Assembly: GCA_938044775.1 (NCBI GenBank)
Contig: CALIOE010000046.1
Coordinates: forward strand, 1-64,000
Direction: 5' to 3'
DNA: 64,000 nt
DNA from: an uncultured Rhizobiaceae group bacterium
Lineage (GTDB): Bacteria > Pseudomonadota > Alphaproteobacteria > Rhizobiales > Rhizobiaceae
The translations under genes were made by a program, and so were the position numbers. Below are positions 45,710 through 56,030 of this stretch, piece after piece (positions within the stretch are counted from its first letter, which is position 1; each line of letters opens with the position of its first letter). A model generated the notes under the pieces. The model had not been told where the DNA came from, did no database searches, and saw only the letters and a list, made by a program, of their open reading frames with translations.

Positions 45710-48259
45710 TTAATCGAGTTGCCGCTCGATCATTTCAACCGTGAAGCATTCGATCACGTCACCCTTGCGCATGTCCTGGTAGTTCTTGAAGGCCATGCCA
45801 CATTCGGTACCGGATTGGACTTCGTTGACCTCGTCTTTGAAACGCTTGAGGGTCGCGAGTTCGCCCTGGTGAACCACCACATCGTCGCGCAGCAGTCGAA
45901 CGCCCATGCCCCGTTCCACGTGGCCCTCGGTGACCAGACAACCTGCGATCTTGCCGATCTTCGAATGCGAGAACAGCTCCAGAATTTCGGCGTAGCCGAT
46001 AAAGGTTTCCCGGCGTTCCGGCGCCAGCATGCCCGACAACGTCGATTTCACATCGTCGATCAGATCATAGATGATCGAGTAATAGCGAATTTCAATTCCC
46101 TCGCGCTTGGCAAGATCCTGCGCCTGTTTGTTGGCGCGCACGTTGAAAGCGATGATCGGGGTTCCCGAAGCAACGGCGAGTGTCACATCCGCCTCGGTGA
46201 TGCCACCGACGCCGGAATGAACCACACGGGCTTGCACCTCATCCGTCCCGAGCCCTTCCAGTGAGGCCGTGATGGCTTCCACTGAACCCTGCGTATCCGC
46301 CTTGATTACAAACGGCGCCTGATCGGCTCCTTTTGTCTGCAGATTGGTCATCATCTGCTCAAGAGAACCGCGCTGGCCCGCCTGGGCAGCAACAGCCAGC
46401 TCGCGGGCCTTGCGTTGCCGATATTCCGAAATCTCACGTGCCCGTGCGTCGTCTTCCACGACGACCAGAAGATCGCCGGCCGACGGTGCCCCGGACAGGC
46501 CGAGAACTTCCACCGGCGTGGACGGGCCGGCTTCCTTGAGCTGGTTACCGTGGTCGTCGATGATTGCACGGGCTCGACCCCACTCGCTGCCGGCAACAAT
46601 GATGTCACCGGTTTTCAGTGTGCCCCGCTGGATAACAACGGTTGCTACAGCGCCGCGACCTTTGTCGAGCGTTGCTTCAATGACAATGCCTTCGGCGCTG
46701 CGGTCGGGATTGGCCTTGAGCTCAAGCAATTCCGCCTGCAGCAGGATCGAGTCGAGTAGATTGTCGATCCCGTCACCGGTCTTGGCCGAAATTTCAACAT
46801 CCAGAACTTCACCGCCCATGCTTTCCACGAACACTTCGTGTTGCAGCAATTCGGTCCGTACTTTGGCGGCATCGGCACCGGGGGCATCCATCTTGTTGAT
46901 GGCGATGATCATCGGAACCTCAGCCGCTTTTGCGTGGTTGATGCTCTCAATGGTTTGCGGCATCACGCTGTCGTCGGCAGCGACCACGAGGATCGCCAGG
47001 TCGGTTGCTTCCGCACCTCGGGCGCGCATGGCCGTAAAGGCTGCATGGCCAGGTGTATCGAGAAACGAGATTTTCTGACCATTGTGCTCGATCTGGTAGG
47101 CCCCGATGTGCTGCGTGATGCCTCCGGCTTCGCCGGAAGCCACATTGGCTTTACGAATTGTGTCGAGCAGCGATGTCTTACCATGATCCACGTGACCCAT
47201 GATGCTGACGACGGGAGGGCGCGCAACGAGATCTTCGGGCTTGTCTTCGGTGTCGTGCAGGCCGGTTTCGACGTCACCCTCTGAAACCCGGACTACGGTG
47301 TGTCCCATTTCTTCAGTGATCAGCTGTGCCAGATCGGAATCAATTACATCACCGGGCTTCATCATCTGGCCCTGTTCCATCAGGAACTTGACCACATCAA
47401 CGGCCCGTTCGGTCATACGGTTGGCCAGCTCCTGGATGGTGATCGTATCTGGAATGATGACCTCGCGCATGACTTTCTCGCGCGGACCGCTTTGCTGCTG
47501 GCCGCGTTTCTGCTTTTCGCGCTGACGGCGCATCGAAGCCAGTGATCGTGACCGCTCGGTGTTCGCATTGAGGGCATTGCCAAGAGTCAGTTTGGTGCGA
47601 CGACGGTCATCGCCACCCTTGGGCCGCGATGGTTTTGGCGCTTCCTTAGGCCGCTCCACCGGCCGCAGAGCACCCGGTGCACTGGCTTTTTTGGGTGCGT
47701 TCGGGTCGGCTTCAACTGCCACCGCTGCAGCGGATGCATCGGCTGCGGCGATTCGGGCCTTTTCTTCTTCTTCCTTGGCGCGCGCCTCTTCTTCGGCAGC
47801 TTTTCTGGCTTCCTCTTCGGCGGCTGCAGCTTCTTCCGCTTCGCGTTTGGCACGGGTCTCGGCATCTTCGTTGGCGCGGCGAATTGCCTCTTCTTCAGCC
47901 TTCTGCTTGTCCTCGACGTCGCGAATCTTCGCTTCCTCAAGTGCCCGGGCGCGCGCGTCCATTTCACCGGCCGACAGGTTGCCCGCATCGGCGGGTTTTG
48001 TTGGCGCCGCGGATGGAATCGCCGGTTCCGCCTCTTTTGGCGGCGGCGGCGTCACAGATTCAGTTTTTGGTGCAAAAACGGGTTTCTCTTCACCCGGCTT
48101 GACGATGCGGCGTTTTTTGGTCTCGACCACGACCGCATTGGTGCGTCCGTGGGAGAAATTCTGGCGCACAGTACCTGGCCCGCCACGTGGCTTCAGCGAA
48201 AGGGTTCCGCGCTTTGGCGCGTCCGTGTTGTTGCCATCGCCTGATTTCGTATCACTCAT
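45710..48259 (-). CDS. infB: Translation initiation factor IF-2
   Basis: GTPase that places initiator tRNA on the 30S subunit. The 849-aa protein has a long charged N-terminal region, with Ala/Glu/Arg repeats from about residues 95-190 ([20 protein letters not shown]). An IF2_N segment ([19 protein letters not shown]) follows. The G domain shows [14 protein letters not shown] (G1), [25 protein letters not shown] (G3) and [11 protein letters not shown] (G4). The C-terminal domains are complete to [14 protein letters not shown]. It lies downstream of the YlxR-family gene by about 85 bp and is followed by a 365-bp gap before rbfA. Confidence 0.97.
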   Translation of the reverse strand: MSDTKSGDGNNTDAPKRGTLSLKPRGGPGTVRQNFSHGRTNAVVVETKKRRIVKPGEEKPVFAPKTESVTPPPPKEAEPAIPSAAPTKPADAGNLSAGEMDARARALEEAKIRDVEDKQKAEEEAIRRANEDAETRAKREAEEAAAAEEEARKAAEEEARAKEEEEKARIAAADASAAAVAVEADPNAPKKASAPGALRPVERPKEAPKPSRPKGGDDRRRTKLTLGNALNANTERSRSLASMRRQREKQKRGQQQSGPREKVMREVIIPDTITIQELANRMTERAVDVVKFLMEQGQMMKPGDVIDSDLAQLITEEMGHTVVRVSEGDVETGLHDTEDKPEDLVARPPVVSIMGHVDHGKTSLLDTIRKANVASGEAGGITQHIGAYQIEHNGQKISFLDTPGHAAFTAMRARGAEATDLAILVVAADDSVMPQTIESINHAKAAEVPMIIAINKMDAPGADAAKVRTELLQHEVFVESMGGEVLDVEISAKTGDGIDNLLDSILLQAELLELKANPDRSAEGIVIEATLDKGRGAVATVVIQRGTLKTGDIIVAGSEWGRARAIIDDHGNQLKEAGPSTPVEVLGLSGAPSAGDLLVVVEDDARAREISEYRQRKARELAVAAQAGQRGSLEQMMTNLQTKGADQAPFVIKADTQGSVEAITASLEGLGTDEVQARVVHSGVGGITEADVTLAVASGTPIIAFNVRANKQAQDLAKREGIEIRYYSIIYDLIDDVKSTLSGMLAPERRETFIGYAEILELFSHSKIGKIAGCLVTEGHVERGMGVRLLRDDVVVHQGELATLKRFKDEVNEVQSGTECGMAFKNYQDMRKGDVIECFTVEMIERQLD

Positions 48260-48343
48260 GTACGTTCTTTACCTTTTTGACCCCCTTTGGTTGTCCGGGG
48301 CCGATCTCATTGTTGTACCTGCATTATCGCAGCGATTCTTGTG

Positions 48344-48988
48344 TCATCGGGTTTCCCCATCGTGGTTGTGGGATTTCATCGCCTTAGATGAATCGATATC
48401 CCGGTATGCAGACAATTCTGCGATGCGTTGCAAGCAATTTCTTGCAGCACCGCCTCTTATTAGGGCTGCATGTATCACATTTGTGGCTCCCAATGCCAAA
48501 TTCATTTCTTCACTCGAAAAAACCCGCCAGATTTGGGGGCCTGCCCGCTTTCCGGAATTGTCCTCCAAACCGTGTCGATGCAGAGCTTGCGAGAGCTTGC
48601 GCAACCCGTCTTCTGCACCATCGACCGCGTGCAATAGGCCGATTGTCTTACCGTTGGCCAGGGCGCTCTCGACCTTGCCGGAGCCGGTAATGCATTCTCC
48701 GGCCTTGCGGGCAAAGCCGAGTGCACCAAGTGCGGCCTGCCGCATCAAGTCGTCTACCAGGGCGCCGAGTTCTGCAGTCGACTTGACATTGGTCTTTAAA
48801 CCGCGGGCAAACGCCCCTTTGCTGGCTGCCTGATCCACCAACTCGCGGCTCCTGGTTACCCAGACACCGCGACCCGGGAGATTACGCTTCAGATCGGGAA
48901 CCACCTGACCGTCCGGTCCTGCAACAAACCGGATCAGCTCATCAGGCTCCCGGATTTCGCGGCTTACAATACAGGTCCGTGCGGCCAT
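48344..48988 (-). CDS. YlxR/DUF448 and L7Ae-like RNA-binding protein
   Basis: A 214-aa protein combining an N-terminal YlxR (DUF448) domain, seen as RTCIVSREIREPDELIRFVAGPDG and NLPGRGVWVTRSRELVDQA, with a C-terminal L7Ae-like region (ALGALGFARKAGECITGSGKVESAL, read in parts, then NVIHAALIRGGAARNCL). Proteins of this type sit between nusA and infB in alphaproteobacteria and are thought to bind RNA. ATG 48988 is chosen, with GTG 48994 an alternative. It follows nusA by 37 bp. Confidence 0.9.
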   Translation of the reverse strand: MAARTCIVSREIREPDELIRFVAGPDGQVVPDLKRNLPGRGVWVTRSRELVDQAASKGAFARGLKTNVKSTAELGALVDDLMRQAALGALGFARKAGECITGSGKVESALANGKTIGLLHAVDGAEDGLRKLSQALHRHGLEDNSGKRAGPQIWRVFSSEEMNLALGATNVIHAALIRGGAARNCLQRIAELSAYRDIDSSKAMKSHNHDGETR

Positions 48989-49025
48989 ATCCACTTTCTA
49001 AAGGGTCTCCTCGCCGGCGAAGTTC

Positions 49026-50672
49026 CTAGCTGGTTACCTCGATCACGTTGACCACGGCGGCGCGGGTATCTTCTTCGACCACCTCTTCTTCAACCTCCGG
49101 CTCCGGCGGGTTGAGGTCTTCTTCCGTCACCCAGCCAGCCTTCAGGCGGGCGGCCATAATCATTTCATCAGCCTGGACCCGTGACAGTTCAAAAGAACTC
49201 AAAACACCTTCGTGGCGAATGACTTCGCCATCCTTGCGTTCGTTCCAGCCAATCAGGTCGTCAGCAACGCAGCCGGCAAAATCCTCGAGGCTCTTGATGT
49301 CTTCATCCGACTTTCCAAGCGCCACCATCATCGGAGTGGTCATGCCGGGCACATCGCGAAGGTCGTCCTTGACGCCCAGCTTCTTACGCTCGTCATCAAG
49401 CTCCTGTTCCTGTTTCTCCAGAAACTCGCGGGCGCGGGCCTGCAATTCACCGGCCGTGTCATCGTCGAAGCCTTCGATCATGGCGATTTCGTCGGGCTCA
49501 ACATAAGCCACCTCTTCGAGGTCTGAGAACCCTTCGGAGGCGAGCAACTGGGCCACCATCTCATCCACGTTGAGCGCATCTACAAAGGTCTGGCTGTTGG
49601 CATTGAACTCGGCCTGTCGGCGGTTCGACTCCTCTTCCTCTGTCAGAATGTCAATGTCCCAGCCTGTCAGCTGTGATGCCAGGCGCACATTCTGGCCGCG
49701 GCGTCCAATTGCCAGCGAAAGCTGTTCATCTGGCACAACCACCTCAATGCGCTCACGCTCCTCGTCGAGAACGACTTTCGCCACTTCGGCGGGCTGCAGG
49801 GCGTTGACGATAAAGCCTGCAGGTTCCTGGTTCCAGGGAATGATGTCGATCTTCTCGCCCTGCAATTCGCCGACAACAGCCTGCACCCGCGAACCGCGCA
49901 TACCAACGCAAGCTCCCACTGGATCGATGGCCGAATCGTTGGAGAATACAGCGATCTTGGCGCGGGACCCGGCATCTCTTGCCACCGAACGGATTTCGAT
50001 CACGCCGTCATAAATTTCCGGCACTTCCATCTGAAACAACTTGGCCATGAACTGAGGATGGGTGCGCGACATGAATATCTGAGGTCCGCGCTGTTCGCGG
50101 CGTACATCATAGATATAGGCGCGAACGCGGTCGCCATAGCGGTACATTTCGCGGGGGATCAGCTCGTCCCGGCGGATAATGGCCTCGCCGCGGCCGAGAT
50201 CGACGATGACATTGCCATATTCGACTCGCTTTACCGTGCCGTTGATAATTTCGCCGACCCGGTCCTTGAATTCCTCAAACTGGCGGTCGCGCTCGGCGTC
50301 GCGCACTTTCTGGACGATAACCTGTTTTGCCGATTGGGCCGCAATGCGTCCAAAATCCATCGGTGGCAGCAATTCGCCGATATGATCGCCAATCTTTGCG
50401 GCTTCGTTTTTCTTTTGCGCAGATTTGAGATCAATCTGGGTATCGTAATCTTCAACGGTTTCGACGACTTCCAGCAGACGCTGCAGCTTGATTTCGCCCG
50501 TCTTGTCGTTGATGTCGGCGCGGATATTGGTTTCCAGGCCGTAACGGGATTTGGCGGCTTTCTCAATCGAGTCGGCCATGGCATCGATAACGATCTGCTT
50601 GTCGATCGATTTCTCACGCGCCACCGCATCCGCGATCTGCATCAATTCCAGCCTGTTAGCACTGACAGCCAT
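49026..50672 (-). CDS. nusA: Transcription termination/antitermination protein NusA
   Basis: Binds RNA polymerase and nascent RNA to tune pausing, termination and antitermination. The 548-aa protein has an N-terminal polymerase-binding domain ([24 protein letters not shown], in part), an S1 domain ([24 protein letters not shown]), and KH1/KH2 ([26 protein letters not shown], in parts, then [21 protein letters not shown]). The C-terminal acidic part has helix-hairpin repeats ([22 protein letters not shown]). Start ATG 50672. It follows rimP by 50 bp. Feedback on its own operon is suggested by the attenuator-like leader at 51401-51433. Confidence 0.97.
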   Translation of the reverse strand: MAVSANRLELMQIADAVAREKSIDKQIVIDAMADSIEKAAKSRYGLETNIRADINDKTGEIKLQRLLEVVETVEDYDTQIDLKSAQKKNEAAKIGDHIGELLPPMDFGRIAAQSAKQVIVQKVRDAERDRQFEEFKDRVGEIINGTVKRVEYGNVIVDLGRGEAIIRRDELIPREMYRYGDRVRAYIYDVRREQRGPQIFMSRTHPQFMAKLFQMEVPEIYDGVIEIRSVARDAGSRAKIAVFSNDSAIDPVGACVGMRGSRVQAVVGELQGEKIDIIPWNQEPAGFIVNALQPAEVAKVVLDEERERIEVVVPDEQLSLAIGRRGQNVRLASQLTGWDIDILTEEEESNRRQAEFNANSQTFVDALNVDEMVAQLLASEGFSDLEEVAYVEPDEIAMIEGFDDDTAGELQARAREFLEKQEQELDDERKKLGVKDDLRDVPGMTTPMMVALGKSDEDIKSLEDFAGCVADDLIGWNERKDGEVIRHEGVLSSFELSRVQADEMIMAARLKAGWVTEEDLNPPEPEVEEEVVEEDTRAAVVNVIEVTS

Positions 50673-50722
50673 GGTATCTCTCCGTTGTTCCGGCATCCGC
50701 ATGCGTGCGGACGACCCTAAAT

Positions 50723-51337
50723 TCAATTGTCCTTGTTGATGTCTGATTCGTCGACATCGTTTGCTTCGCGCAAAGCCTTGTCCCGTTTAAGAGCTTCGCG
50801 AATGAGTTCGTCAGTCAGGACCAGTCTGGCTGATGCAATGGCATCGAGCGGGACCAGAACTTCTCTGTCCTCGCCGGCCGCAGCATTGTCGCGGCGCAAA
50901 ACCACATTGTCGTTGTCGAGACGCAGGATGTGACCCCGAAAGCGCTTACGTCCATCAACCAGAAACGCGGTCTCAATCTTTGAGATATGTCCGGCCCAGG
51001 TCTCGAAATCGCTGCGGCGGACCAGCGGCCGGTCGATGCCGGGCGACGACATTTCCAGACTGTAGGCCTGCGGCACCGGGTCTTCCACATCAAGAACCGT
51101 TGAAAGCGCCCGCGATACGGCCTCGCAGTCATTGACGGACATGGTCCCATCGGGGCGCTCCGCCATGATCTGCAGGGTCAGGCCATTGTTGTCGTAGAGC
51201 CGAACCCGGACCAGCCTGAAGCCCATATCTTCGATAACCGGAGCGACAATGGACGCTACAAGCGCGTCCTGGCCGCTCTCCTGAACGAGCCGTTCCTCGG
51301 CTTTATCGTCATTTGGTATGGCGGTGTTGCTCAACAC
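50723..51337 (-). CDS. rimP: Ribosome maturation factor RimP
   Basis: Needed for 30S subunit maturation. The 204-aa protein shows the alpha-beta N-terminal domain ([29 protein letters not shown], in parts), [35 protein letters not shown], read in parts, which is the family signature, and an SH3-like C-terminal domain ([18 protein letters not shown]). The start appears to be GTG 51337 with GGATCA nearby; TTG 51334 is possible. It is the first gene of the rimP-nusA-ylxR-infB-rbfA-truB run and has a 5' leader with a hairpin terminator. Confidence 0.94.
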   Translation of the reverse strand: MLSNTAIPNDDKAEERLVQESGQDALVASIVAPVIEDMGFRLVRVRLYDNNGLTLQIMAERPDGTMSVNDCEAVSRALSTVLDVEDPVPQAYSLEMSSPGIDRPLVRRSDFETWAGHISKIETAFLVDGRKRFRGHILRLDNDNVVLRRDNAAAGEDREVLVPLDAIASARLVLTDELIREALKRDKALREANDVDESDINKDN

Positions 51338-51400
51338 TGATCCAGATTTCTAAGAGTTTACAGGGCGCGGCAGATGCCGTCGCTGATGGCTGTGAGACAT

Positions 51401-51433
51401 AAAAAAGAGCGGGTTCCCGGAGGACCCACTCTG
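51401..51433 (-). terminator. Attenuator-like terminator in the rimP-nusA leader
   Basis: On the minus strand AGAGTGGGTCC pairs with GGGAACCCGCTCT (a few wobbles and one mismatch) around TCC, followed by TTTTTT (51401-51406). No minus-strand gene lies upstream, so the only transcript it can stop is the rimP-nusA leader itself. It is 64 bp before the rimP start. Confidence 0.75.
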
Positions 51434-51457
51434 ACGAATGTCTGAGATGTTGACAGG

Positions 51458-51486
51458 CATATAGCGTGTAGACCTGGAAACTGCAA
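51458..51486 (-). promoter_or_regulatory. Predicted sigma-70 promoter of the rimP-nusA operon
   Basis: On the minus strand TTGCAG (51481-51486) and TATATG (51458-51463) are separated by 17 bases. Transcription would start near 51451 and pass directly into the terminator hairpin at 51401-51433, giving a short RNA of about 50 nt when terminated. Confidence 0.5.
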
Positions 51487-51712
51487 GAGGCTTCGCACGG
51501 ATCATCCGCTAGAACGACCCGTGCGAAATTTCCGAACGTGGCAGCCGTCAGGGGCATATCAGGATGCCGGTCCGAAAAGGTCTGCCACAAATTGCAGCAA
51601 ATTTTCCCTCCCGGGCAGGATGCCGTGCTGTGCAGCACTTTACATCACCAGTATTGGGGATAACCTGCGATTATGAGAATACCGGTTTATGTTCTCGCAG
51701 AGGAAGCGGCCT

Positions 51713-52876
51713 ATGAATGCTGACGATGGCCGCTCGCAGCAGCTCATTCTGGATATTTATGACGCTGCCCTGAACCCGGCTCTGTGGCCGGATGTTTTGT
51801 ACAAAGTCTCCGAATATTGCGGCGCCATGGGCGCCTTCTTTTTTGAGCTTGAGGACGGGCCGAAGGGGCAGTTCATCGTCTCGCCTCATTTCACTTCCGC
51901 ATTCGACGCTGATCTGGTCTACGGATATCTCGAGGAGCACCGGGAGCGAGAGATCCTGGATCAGGCCATTTTCGCCGACCACTCAAAGCGTGGCGACCGG
52001 ATTGAACTGATCAGTGATGACGTTCTTGCGCCGGATCGCGCGACGCTCGAGAGCCGCCCAAATGCCCAGAGGATGCGGGAACTTGGGGTCCATTATCGAG
52101 CTGGTGCGCTGCTGAACAAGGACATTCTGTTCAAGGATCGGTTTGCCATGCAGTTCAGCCGCAAACAAGGTCCACTCGCGGGGGACAAAGTGGTCAAAAG
52201 CAGCATGTTGCTGCCGCATATCGCCAAGGCCATCAGCCTCGGGCGCCCGGCATCTCAATTGGCGGCGAAGTATTCCGCGGTACTGGAAAGCCTGAACAAG
52301 CTCAAACTGGGTGTTTGCATTGTCGACGGTCAGGGGCGGGTCGTTCTGCGCAACAATGAATTCGACCGACAGACTGAAACCCACGATGCGTTTGGAATCT
52401 CGCAGTCTGGCTCGCTTGTCATCAACAAGCCCGATGCAGCAAGAAGCGTTCAGAAGATGCTCGATTCCGCCGCAAATCATGGCCGGTTCGGCGCGCGTCC
52501 TCGTAAGGAGGCGATCATCATCGAACCGGACAATTGTGAGGGGGCCTTGTGCGTCGAAATCGTGCCTCTCACCAGTGCGCCACAAATCGACAGCAGATTG
52601 CGCGGCTCCAGCATCGTTTTCAGTCTTGATACGAACAGCCGAACCGAGATCGATGCGCCAAAGCTTGGACAGCTTTACGGCCTGACCGCAACGGAAGAAA
52701 AGATTCTGGACCTTGTTGCTGAAGGATTGACCAATGCTCAGATTGCAAAAACCCGCGGCAAATCAGTCGAGACGGTGAACACCCAGGTAAAATCTCTGCT
52801 CTCAAAAACCCTGGCTGATAACCGCACACAGCTGCTTCGACTGGCGACTCAGACCAGCAGCTTTCTGACCGACTGA
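51713..52876 (+). CDS. LuxR-family transcriptional regulator
   Basis: A 387-aa regulator. The C-terminal 65 residues form a LuxR/FixJ-type helix-turn-helix: LTATEEKILDLVAEGLTNAQIAKTRGKS, then ETVNTQVKSLLSKTLADNRTQLLRL. The long N-terminal part (about 300 residues) is not an obvious receiver or autoinducer domain; a region near LESLNKLKLGVCIVDGQGRVVLRNNEFDR looks PAS-like. Start ATG 51713 after GAGGAAG is preferred to ATG 51689. It is a single gene, diverging from the rimP operon and converging on engB. Signal and targets are unknown. Confidence 0.85.
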   Translation: MNADDGRSQQLILDIYDAALNPALWPDVLYKVSEYCGAMGAFFFELEDGPKGQFIVSPHFTSAFDADLVYGYLEEHREREILDQAIFADHSKRGDRIELISDDVLAPDRATLESRPNAQRMRELGVHYRAGALLNKDILFKDRFAMQFSRKQGPLAGDKVVKSSMLLPHIAKAISLGRPASQLAAKYSAVLESLNKLKLGVCIVDGQGRVVLRNNEFDRQTETHDAFGISQSGSLVINKPDAARSVQKMLDSAANHGRFGARPRKEAIIIEPDNCEGALCVEIVPLTSAPQIDSRLRGSSIVFSLDTNSRTEIDAPKLGQLYGLTATEEKILDLVAEGLTNAQIAKTRGKSVETVNTQVKSLLSKTLADNRTQLLRLATQTSSFLTD

Positions 52877-52913
52877 TCCGCTCGGGAGGGACCAGGTCGC
52901 GCTGAAAAGGGTT

Positions 52914-53630
52914 CTAGCCGAACCCGCAGGCAAACATGATCGCACCTTTGAGATCATCAACCCCCAGGCCTTTTTCGCTCGAGGTCGAGACAATCTCAGG
53001 AAATGCGGCGGGCCGCTTGGCGATCTTCTCGAGCGTTTCTGCTTGCAACCGTTTCAAAGCCGGAGGCTTGATCTTGTCGGCCTTGGTCAGGACCAACTGG
53101 TAAGAAACGGCTGCCTTGTCGAGCAGGTCAAAGACTTCCTCATCGTTTTTCTTGATCCCATGGCGGGAATCGATGAGCACAAACACGCGCCGCAGCGTGC
53201 TGCGACCCTGCAAATATTCAAAAATAAGTTTGGTCCAGGCGTCAACGGCCGCCTTTGGCGCCTTGGCAAAGCCGTAACCGGGCATGTCCACCAGCGCCAG
53301 GGGAGGCAGTCCGCCTTCAAATTCGCCCTCCTGCACAAAGAAGTTCAGCTCCTGGGTCCGTCCTGGAGTGTTGGACGTCCGCGCAAGCCCCTTTTTGGCA
53401 GTCAATGCGTTGATCAGCGAGGATTTGCCGACATTGGAACGCCCGGCAAAGGCCACTTCAGCCGGGCCCTCAGGCGGCAGAAACTTCATCGCCGGAACAC
53501 CGCGTACGAATATCCACCCGTCGGCGAACAGTTTGCGCCCGAGCCCTTTCAGTCGGGCCTTTTCGAGTTCTTCCGGCGTTGCTTCCGGCACTATGCGCCC
53601 AAACCGTAAAATTCGCTGACCACGTTCCAT
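52914..53630 (-). CDS. engB: Ribosome biogenesis GTP-binding protein EngB (YihA/YsxC)
   Basis: GTPase needed for assembly of the 50S subunit. G1 is [21 protein letters not shown] (in part), the G2 region is [13 protein letters not shown]3 is [12 protein letters not shown], and G4 is [13 protein letters not shown]. The C-terminal [17 protein letters not shown] is typical. The ATG 53630 start (238 aa) overlaps the LOG-family gene by 40 bp and has AAGAGGG immediately before it; GTG 53591, which begins at the previous stop codon, gives 225 aa and is nearly as likely. Confidence 0.93.
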   Translation of the reverse strand: MERGQRILRFGRIVPEATPEELEKARLKGLGRKLFADGWIFVRGVPAMKFLPPEGPAEVAFAGRSNVGKSSLINALTAKKGLARTSNTPGRTQELNFFVQEGEFEGGLPPLALVDMPGYGFAKAPKAAVDAWTKLIFEYLQGRSTLRRVFVLIDSRHGIKKNDEEVFDLLDKAAVSYQLVLTKADKIKPPALKRLQAETLEKIAKRPAAFPEIVSTSSEKGLGVDDLKGAIMFACGFG

Positions 53631-54454
53631 CCCTCTTCGGCATCGTCAACGATGGTGAAAAGGTTATGGTCATCCGGCGAAATTGTGCCTTCCTCGGCCA
53701 GTGCTTCAATGTTGATGACACGTTCCCAGAATTTCTTTCCGAACAACAATACCGGCACACGTTCCATGCGTCCGGTTTGGATCAGGGTCAGAGTCTCGAA
53801 GAATTCATCGAGTGTACCAAACCCGCCAGGGAAAACGGCCACCGAACTGGCGCGCATCAGGAAATGCATCTTGCGAATGGCAAAATAGTGGAAGTTGAAA
53901 CTGAATTCCGGCGTCACATACTGGTTCGGCGCCTGCTCATGCGGCAGCACAATGTTCAGTGCAATGTTGGGAGCCCCCACATCAAGCGTGCCGCGGCTTC
54001 CGGCTTCCATGACGCCGGGTCCGCCACCGGTTACAACCACATATTCGGTAAAGTTGGTTTTTTTGGAGGCTTCCGAGGACAGTTGGGCGAATCTCCGGGC
54101 TTCGGTGTAGTACTGGCTGCTGGCGATAAGGTTCTTGCGTTGCACTTCGTTTTTGGCAGCCGCTGGATCTGTTCCCGGCTCCGCTATGCGAGCACCTCCG
54201 AACAGGACCGTTGTCGACACAATGCCGGCTTCCTCGAGCATCATTTCCGGCTTCAGCAGTTCGAGTTGCAGCCGAATGGGTCGTGTCTCGGGGCGGCACA
54301 GGAAATCCGGATCATCGAAAGCCAACCGGTATGCAGGAGATCGGGTCTGTGGCGTGTCCGGAACAACCTTGGCCTCCTCACGATCGCGGTGCGACCCTTT
54401 CAGGGGATTGCGGGGCTGCGGCATTCTGCGGACGGGCATCTCTTCGGATGACAT
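53591..54454 (-). CDS. LOG family / TIGR00730 Rossmann-fold protein
   Basis: A 287-aa protein of the LOG (cytokinin riboside monophosphate phosphoribohydrolase-like) family. The diagnostic motifs are [22 protein letters not shown] and [20 protein letters not shown] (PGGxGTxxE). Family members hydrolyse nucleoside 5'-monophosphates at the N-glycosidic bond; whether this one does is inferred. An N-terminal extension of about 85 residues ([20 protein letters not shown]) precedes the core and looks disordered. ATG 54454 is chosen; ATG 54439 is possible. It lies directly upstream of engB. Confidence 0.88.
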   Translation of the reverse strand: MSSEEMPVRRMPQPRNPLKGSHRDREEAKVVPDTPQTRSPAYRLAFDDPDFLCRPETRPIRLQLELLKPEMMLEEAGIVSTTVLFGGARIAEPGTDPAAAKNEVQRKNLIASSQYYTEARRFAQLSSEASKKTNFTEYVVVTGGGPGVMEAGSRGTLDVGAPNIALNIVLPHEQAPNQYVTPEFSFNFHYFAIRKMHFLMRASSVAVFPGGFGTLDEFFETLTLIQTGRMERVPVLLFGKKFWERVINIEALAEEGTISPDDHNLFTIVDDAEEGWNVVSEFYGLGA

Positions 54455-54579
54455 GGGAACGGGCCTCTGGAATTGCGGAATGCACCGCATAGACCGCTGA
54501 CGTTTTTTCGTCAAAGCCCCATTGCTCCAATAGTCGGCGTGTTTATAAAGGCGCAAACTTTGAAACCGGGTTTCCTTCC

Positions 54580-55425
54580 ATGAGCACCACCGACATTCAG
54601 AATATCATTGAAACGGCTTTTGACGACCGCGACAATGTCGGGCCGGGCACCGATGGCGAAATTCGCGACGCGGTAGAACGGGCGCTGGCGCTGCTCGACA
54701 GCGGCGACGCCCGCGTCGCAGAAAAAGGCGGTGATGGGAACTGGACAGTCAATCAATGGCTGAAAAAGGCTGTCCTGTTGTCATTCCGGTTGAATGACAT
54801 GGAAATCATCTCGTCCGGTCCGGGAGGCGCCACCTGGTGGGACAAAGTGCCTTCCAAATTCGACGGTTGGGGCGAAAATCATTTCCGGGCTGCCGGCTTC
54901 CGCGCCGTTCCCAATTGCGTCGTCCGCCATTCGGCTCACATCGCTGCGAATGTGGTCCTGATGCCGTCCTTTGTAAATCTTGGTGCCCGCGTCGACGAAG
55001 GCACCATGGTCGATACCTGGGCAACCGTCGGATCCTGCGCCCAAATCGGTAAGAATGTGCACCTCTCGGGTGGCGTCGGCATCGGTGGCGTACTCGAACC
55101 GCTACAGGCCGGCCCGGTTATCATCGAGGACAATTGCTTTATCGGAGCCCGTTCTGAGGTCGTCGAGGGTTGCATTGTGCGCGAAGGTGCTGTTTTGGGC
55201 ATGGGCGTGTTCATTGGTCAGTCCACGAAAATTGTAAACCGCGCCACCGGCGAGATCACCTTCGGTGAGGTACCGCCCTATTCGGTTGTGGTCGCCGGTT
55301 CGATGCCAAGCAAGCCCATGGGCAATGGCGAGCCTGGCCCTAATCTCTACTGTGCAGTGATTGTAAAGACGGTTGACGAAAAAACCCGCAGCAAGACCGC
55401 AATCAACGAGCTGCTGCGCGACTAA
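54580..55425 (+). CDS. dapD: Tetrahydrodipicolinate N-succinyltransferase DapD
   Basis: Succinylates tetrahydrodipicolinate in the succinylase branch of lysine and diaminopimelate synthesis. The 281-aa left-handed beta-helix protein contains hexapeptide-type repeats ([49 protein letters not shown], read in parts). N-terminal [19 protein letters not shown] and C-terminal ELLRD fit the family. dapE lies 1.5 kb downstream on the same strand, but a broken DUF805 gene and an MBL-fold gene sit between. It diverges from the LOG-family gene. Confidence 0.97.
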   Translation: MSTTDIQNIIETAFDDRDNVGPGTDGEIRDAVERALALLDSGDARVAEKGGDGNWTVNQWLKKAVLLSFRLNDMEIISSGPGGATWWDKVPSKFDGWGENHFRAAGFRAVPNCVVRHSAHIAANVVLMPSFVNLGARVDEGTMVDTWATVGSCAQIGKNVHLSGGVGIGGVLEPLQAGPVIIEDNCFIGARSEVVEGCIVREGAVLGMGVFIGQSTKIVNRATGEITFGEVPPYSVVVAGSMPSKPMGNGEPGPNLYCAVIVKTVDEKTRSKTAINELLRD

Positions 55426-55449
55426 CCAACGCGAGAGCCGGTAGCTGAT

Positions 55450-55925
55450 GTGAACTTTTTTCACGTCCTTTTCAGTTTTCGCGGCCGGTCCGGCAGGCTG
55501 CAATTCCGGTTGTTGTCCATATCAGAACTCGCCGTCTTTACAGCGGGGGTGTATTTTCTCGGTGGCCTCTTGGCCAATACAGGTTTGTTTGAGCTGTCTG
55601 AATCGGTTTTACCGAAAGTGGTTGCAGCTTGCACGCTTGCGATTGCAGCGCTGATCGCAAGCATGGCGATAGCGGTCCGGCGCCTGCACGACCGAAACAA
55701 GTCCGCCTGGTGGCTTCTTCCGTTTTTCTTCTGCCCGTTCTCGTCGAGGTTCCGGCCGGTTTTTTCGGCGTTACCGAGGGCGCTTAGATCCTGAGCGCGA
55801 TTGGTGGAATCGTCTCGCTTTGGGGATTGTTTGAGCTTGGTGTCAGAAGGGGAACGATCGGTTTCAATTCTTACGGCGCAGATCCTCTGGGCATCGCGGT
55901 TGCCGATCCGAAGGTCTTTACGTAG
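55450..55925 (+). pseudogene. DUF805 membrane protein gene, broken by a frameshift and a stop codon
   Basis: The first frame (GTG 55450) reads NFFHVLFSFRGRSGRLQF, two hydrophobic helices and VRRLHDRNKSAWWLLP, the DUF805 signature, then becomes Pro/Arg-rich noise and stops at 55794. From about 55722 another frame continues the family: VFLLPVLVEVPAGFFGVTEGA, a TAG at 55785-55787, then ILSAIGGIVSLWGLFELGVR, GTIGFNSYGADPLG and a stop at 55923-55925. So a shift near the T-run at 55723-55727 and a nonsense codon both interrupt one reading frame. Function of DUF805 proteins is unknown to me. Confidence 0.82.
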
Positions 55926-56030
55926 CGGAGTTGGTCAAACAGGGGTTCAGCTCCGTAATATGTGAGTTGGCGATCCGCCATTTTCGTCCTAGGCTGAATT
56001 TTCGGGGGCCTTTTTCGATTGGAGGCCAGG

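Larger units (their letters stand above)
51338..51712. other. Intergenic region with leader of the rimP operon
   Basis: No gene on either strand; it separates divergent rimP and the LuxR-type regulator. On the minus strand it holds a plausible sigma-70 promoter (51458-51486), an attenuator-like terminator (51401-51433) and about 60 bp of further leader before the rimP start. The remainder should contain the regulator promoter. Confidence 0.55.

Noticed and set aside
47559-48833. 424-codon plus-strand frame opposite infB and the ylxR gene
   Set aside because: Ser/Ala-rich low-complexity translation arising from the charged repeats of IF-2; no family match.
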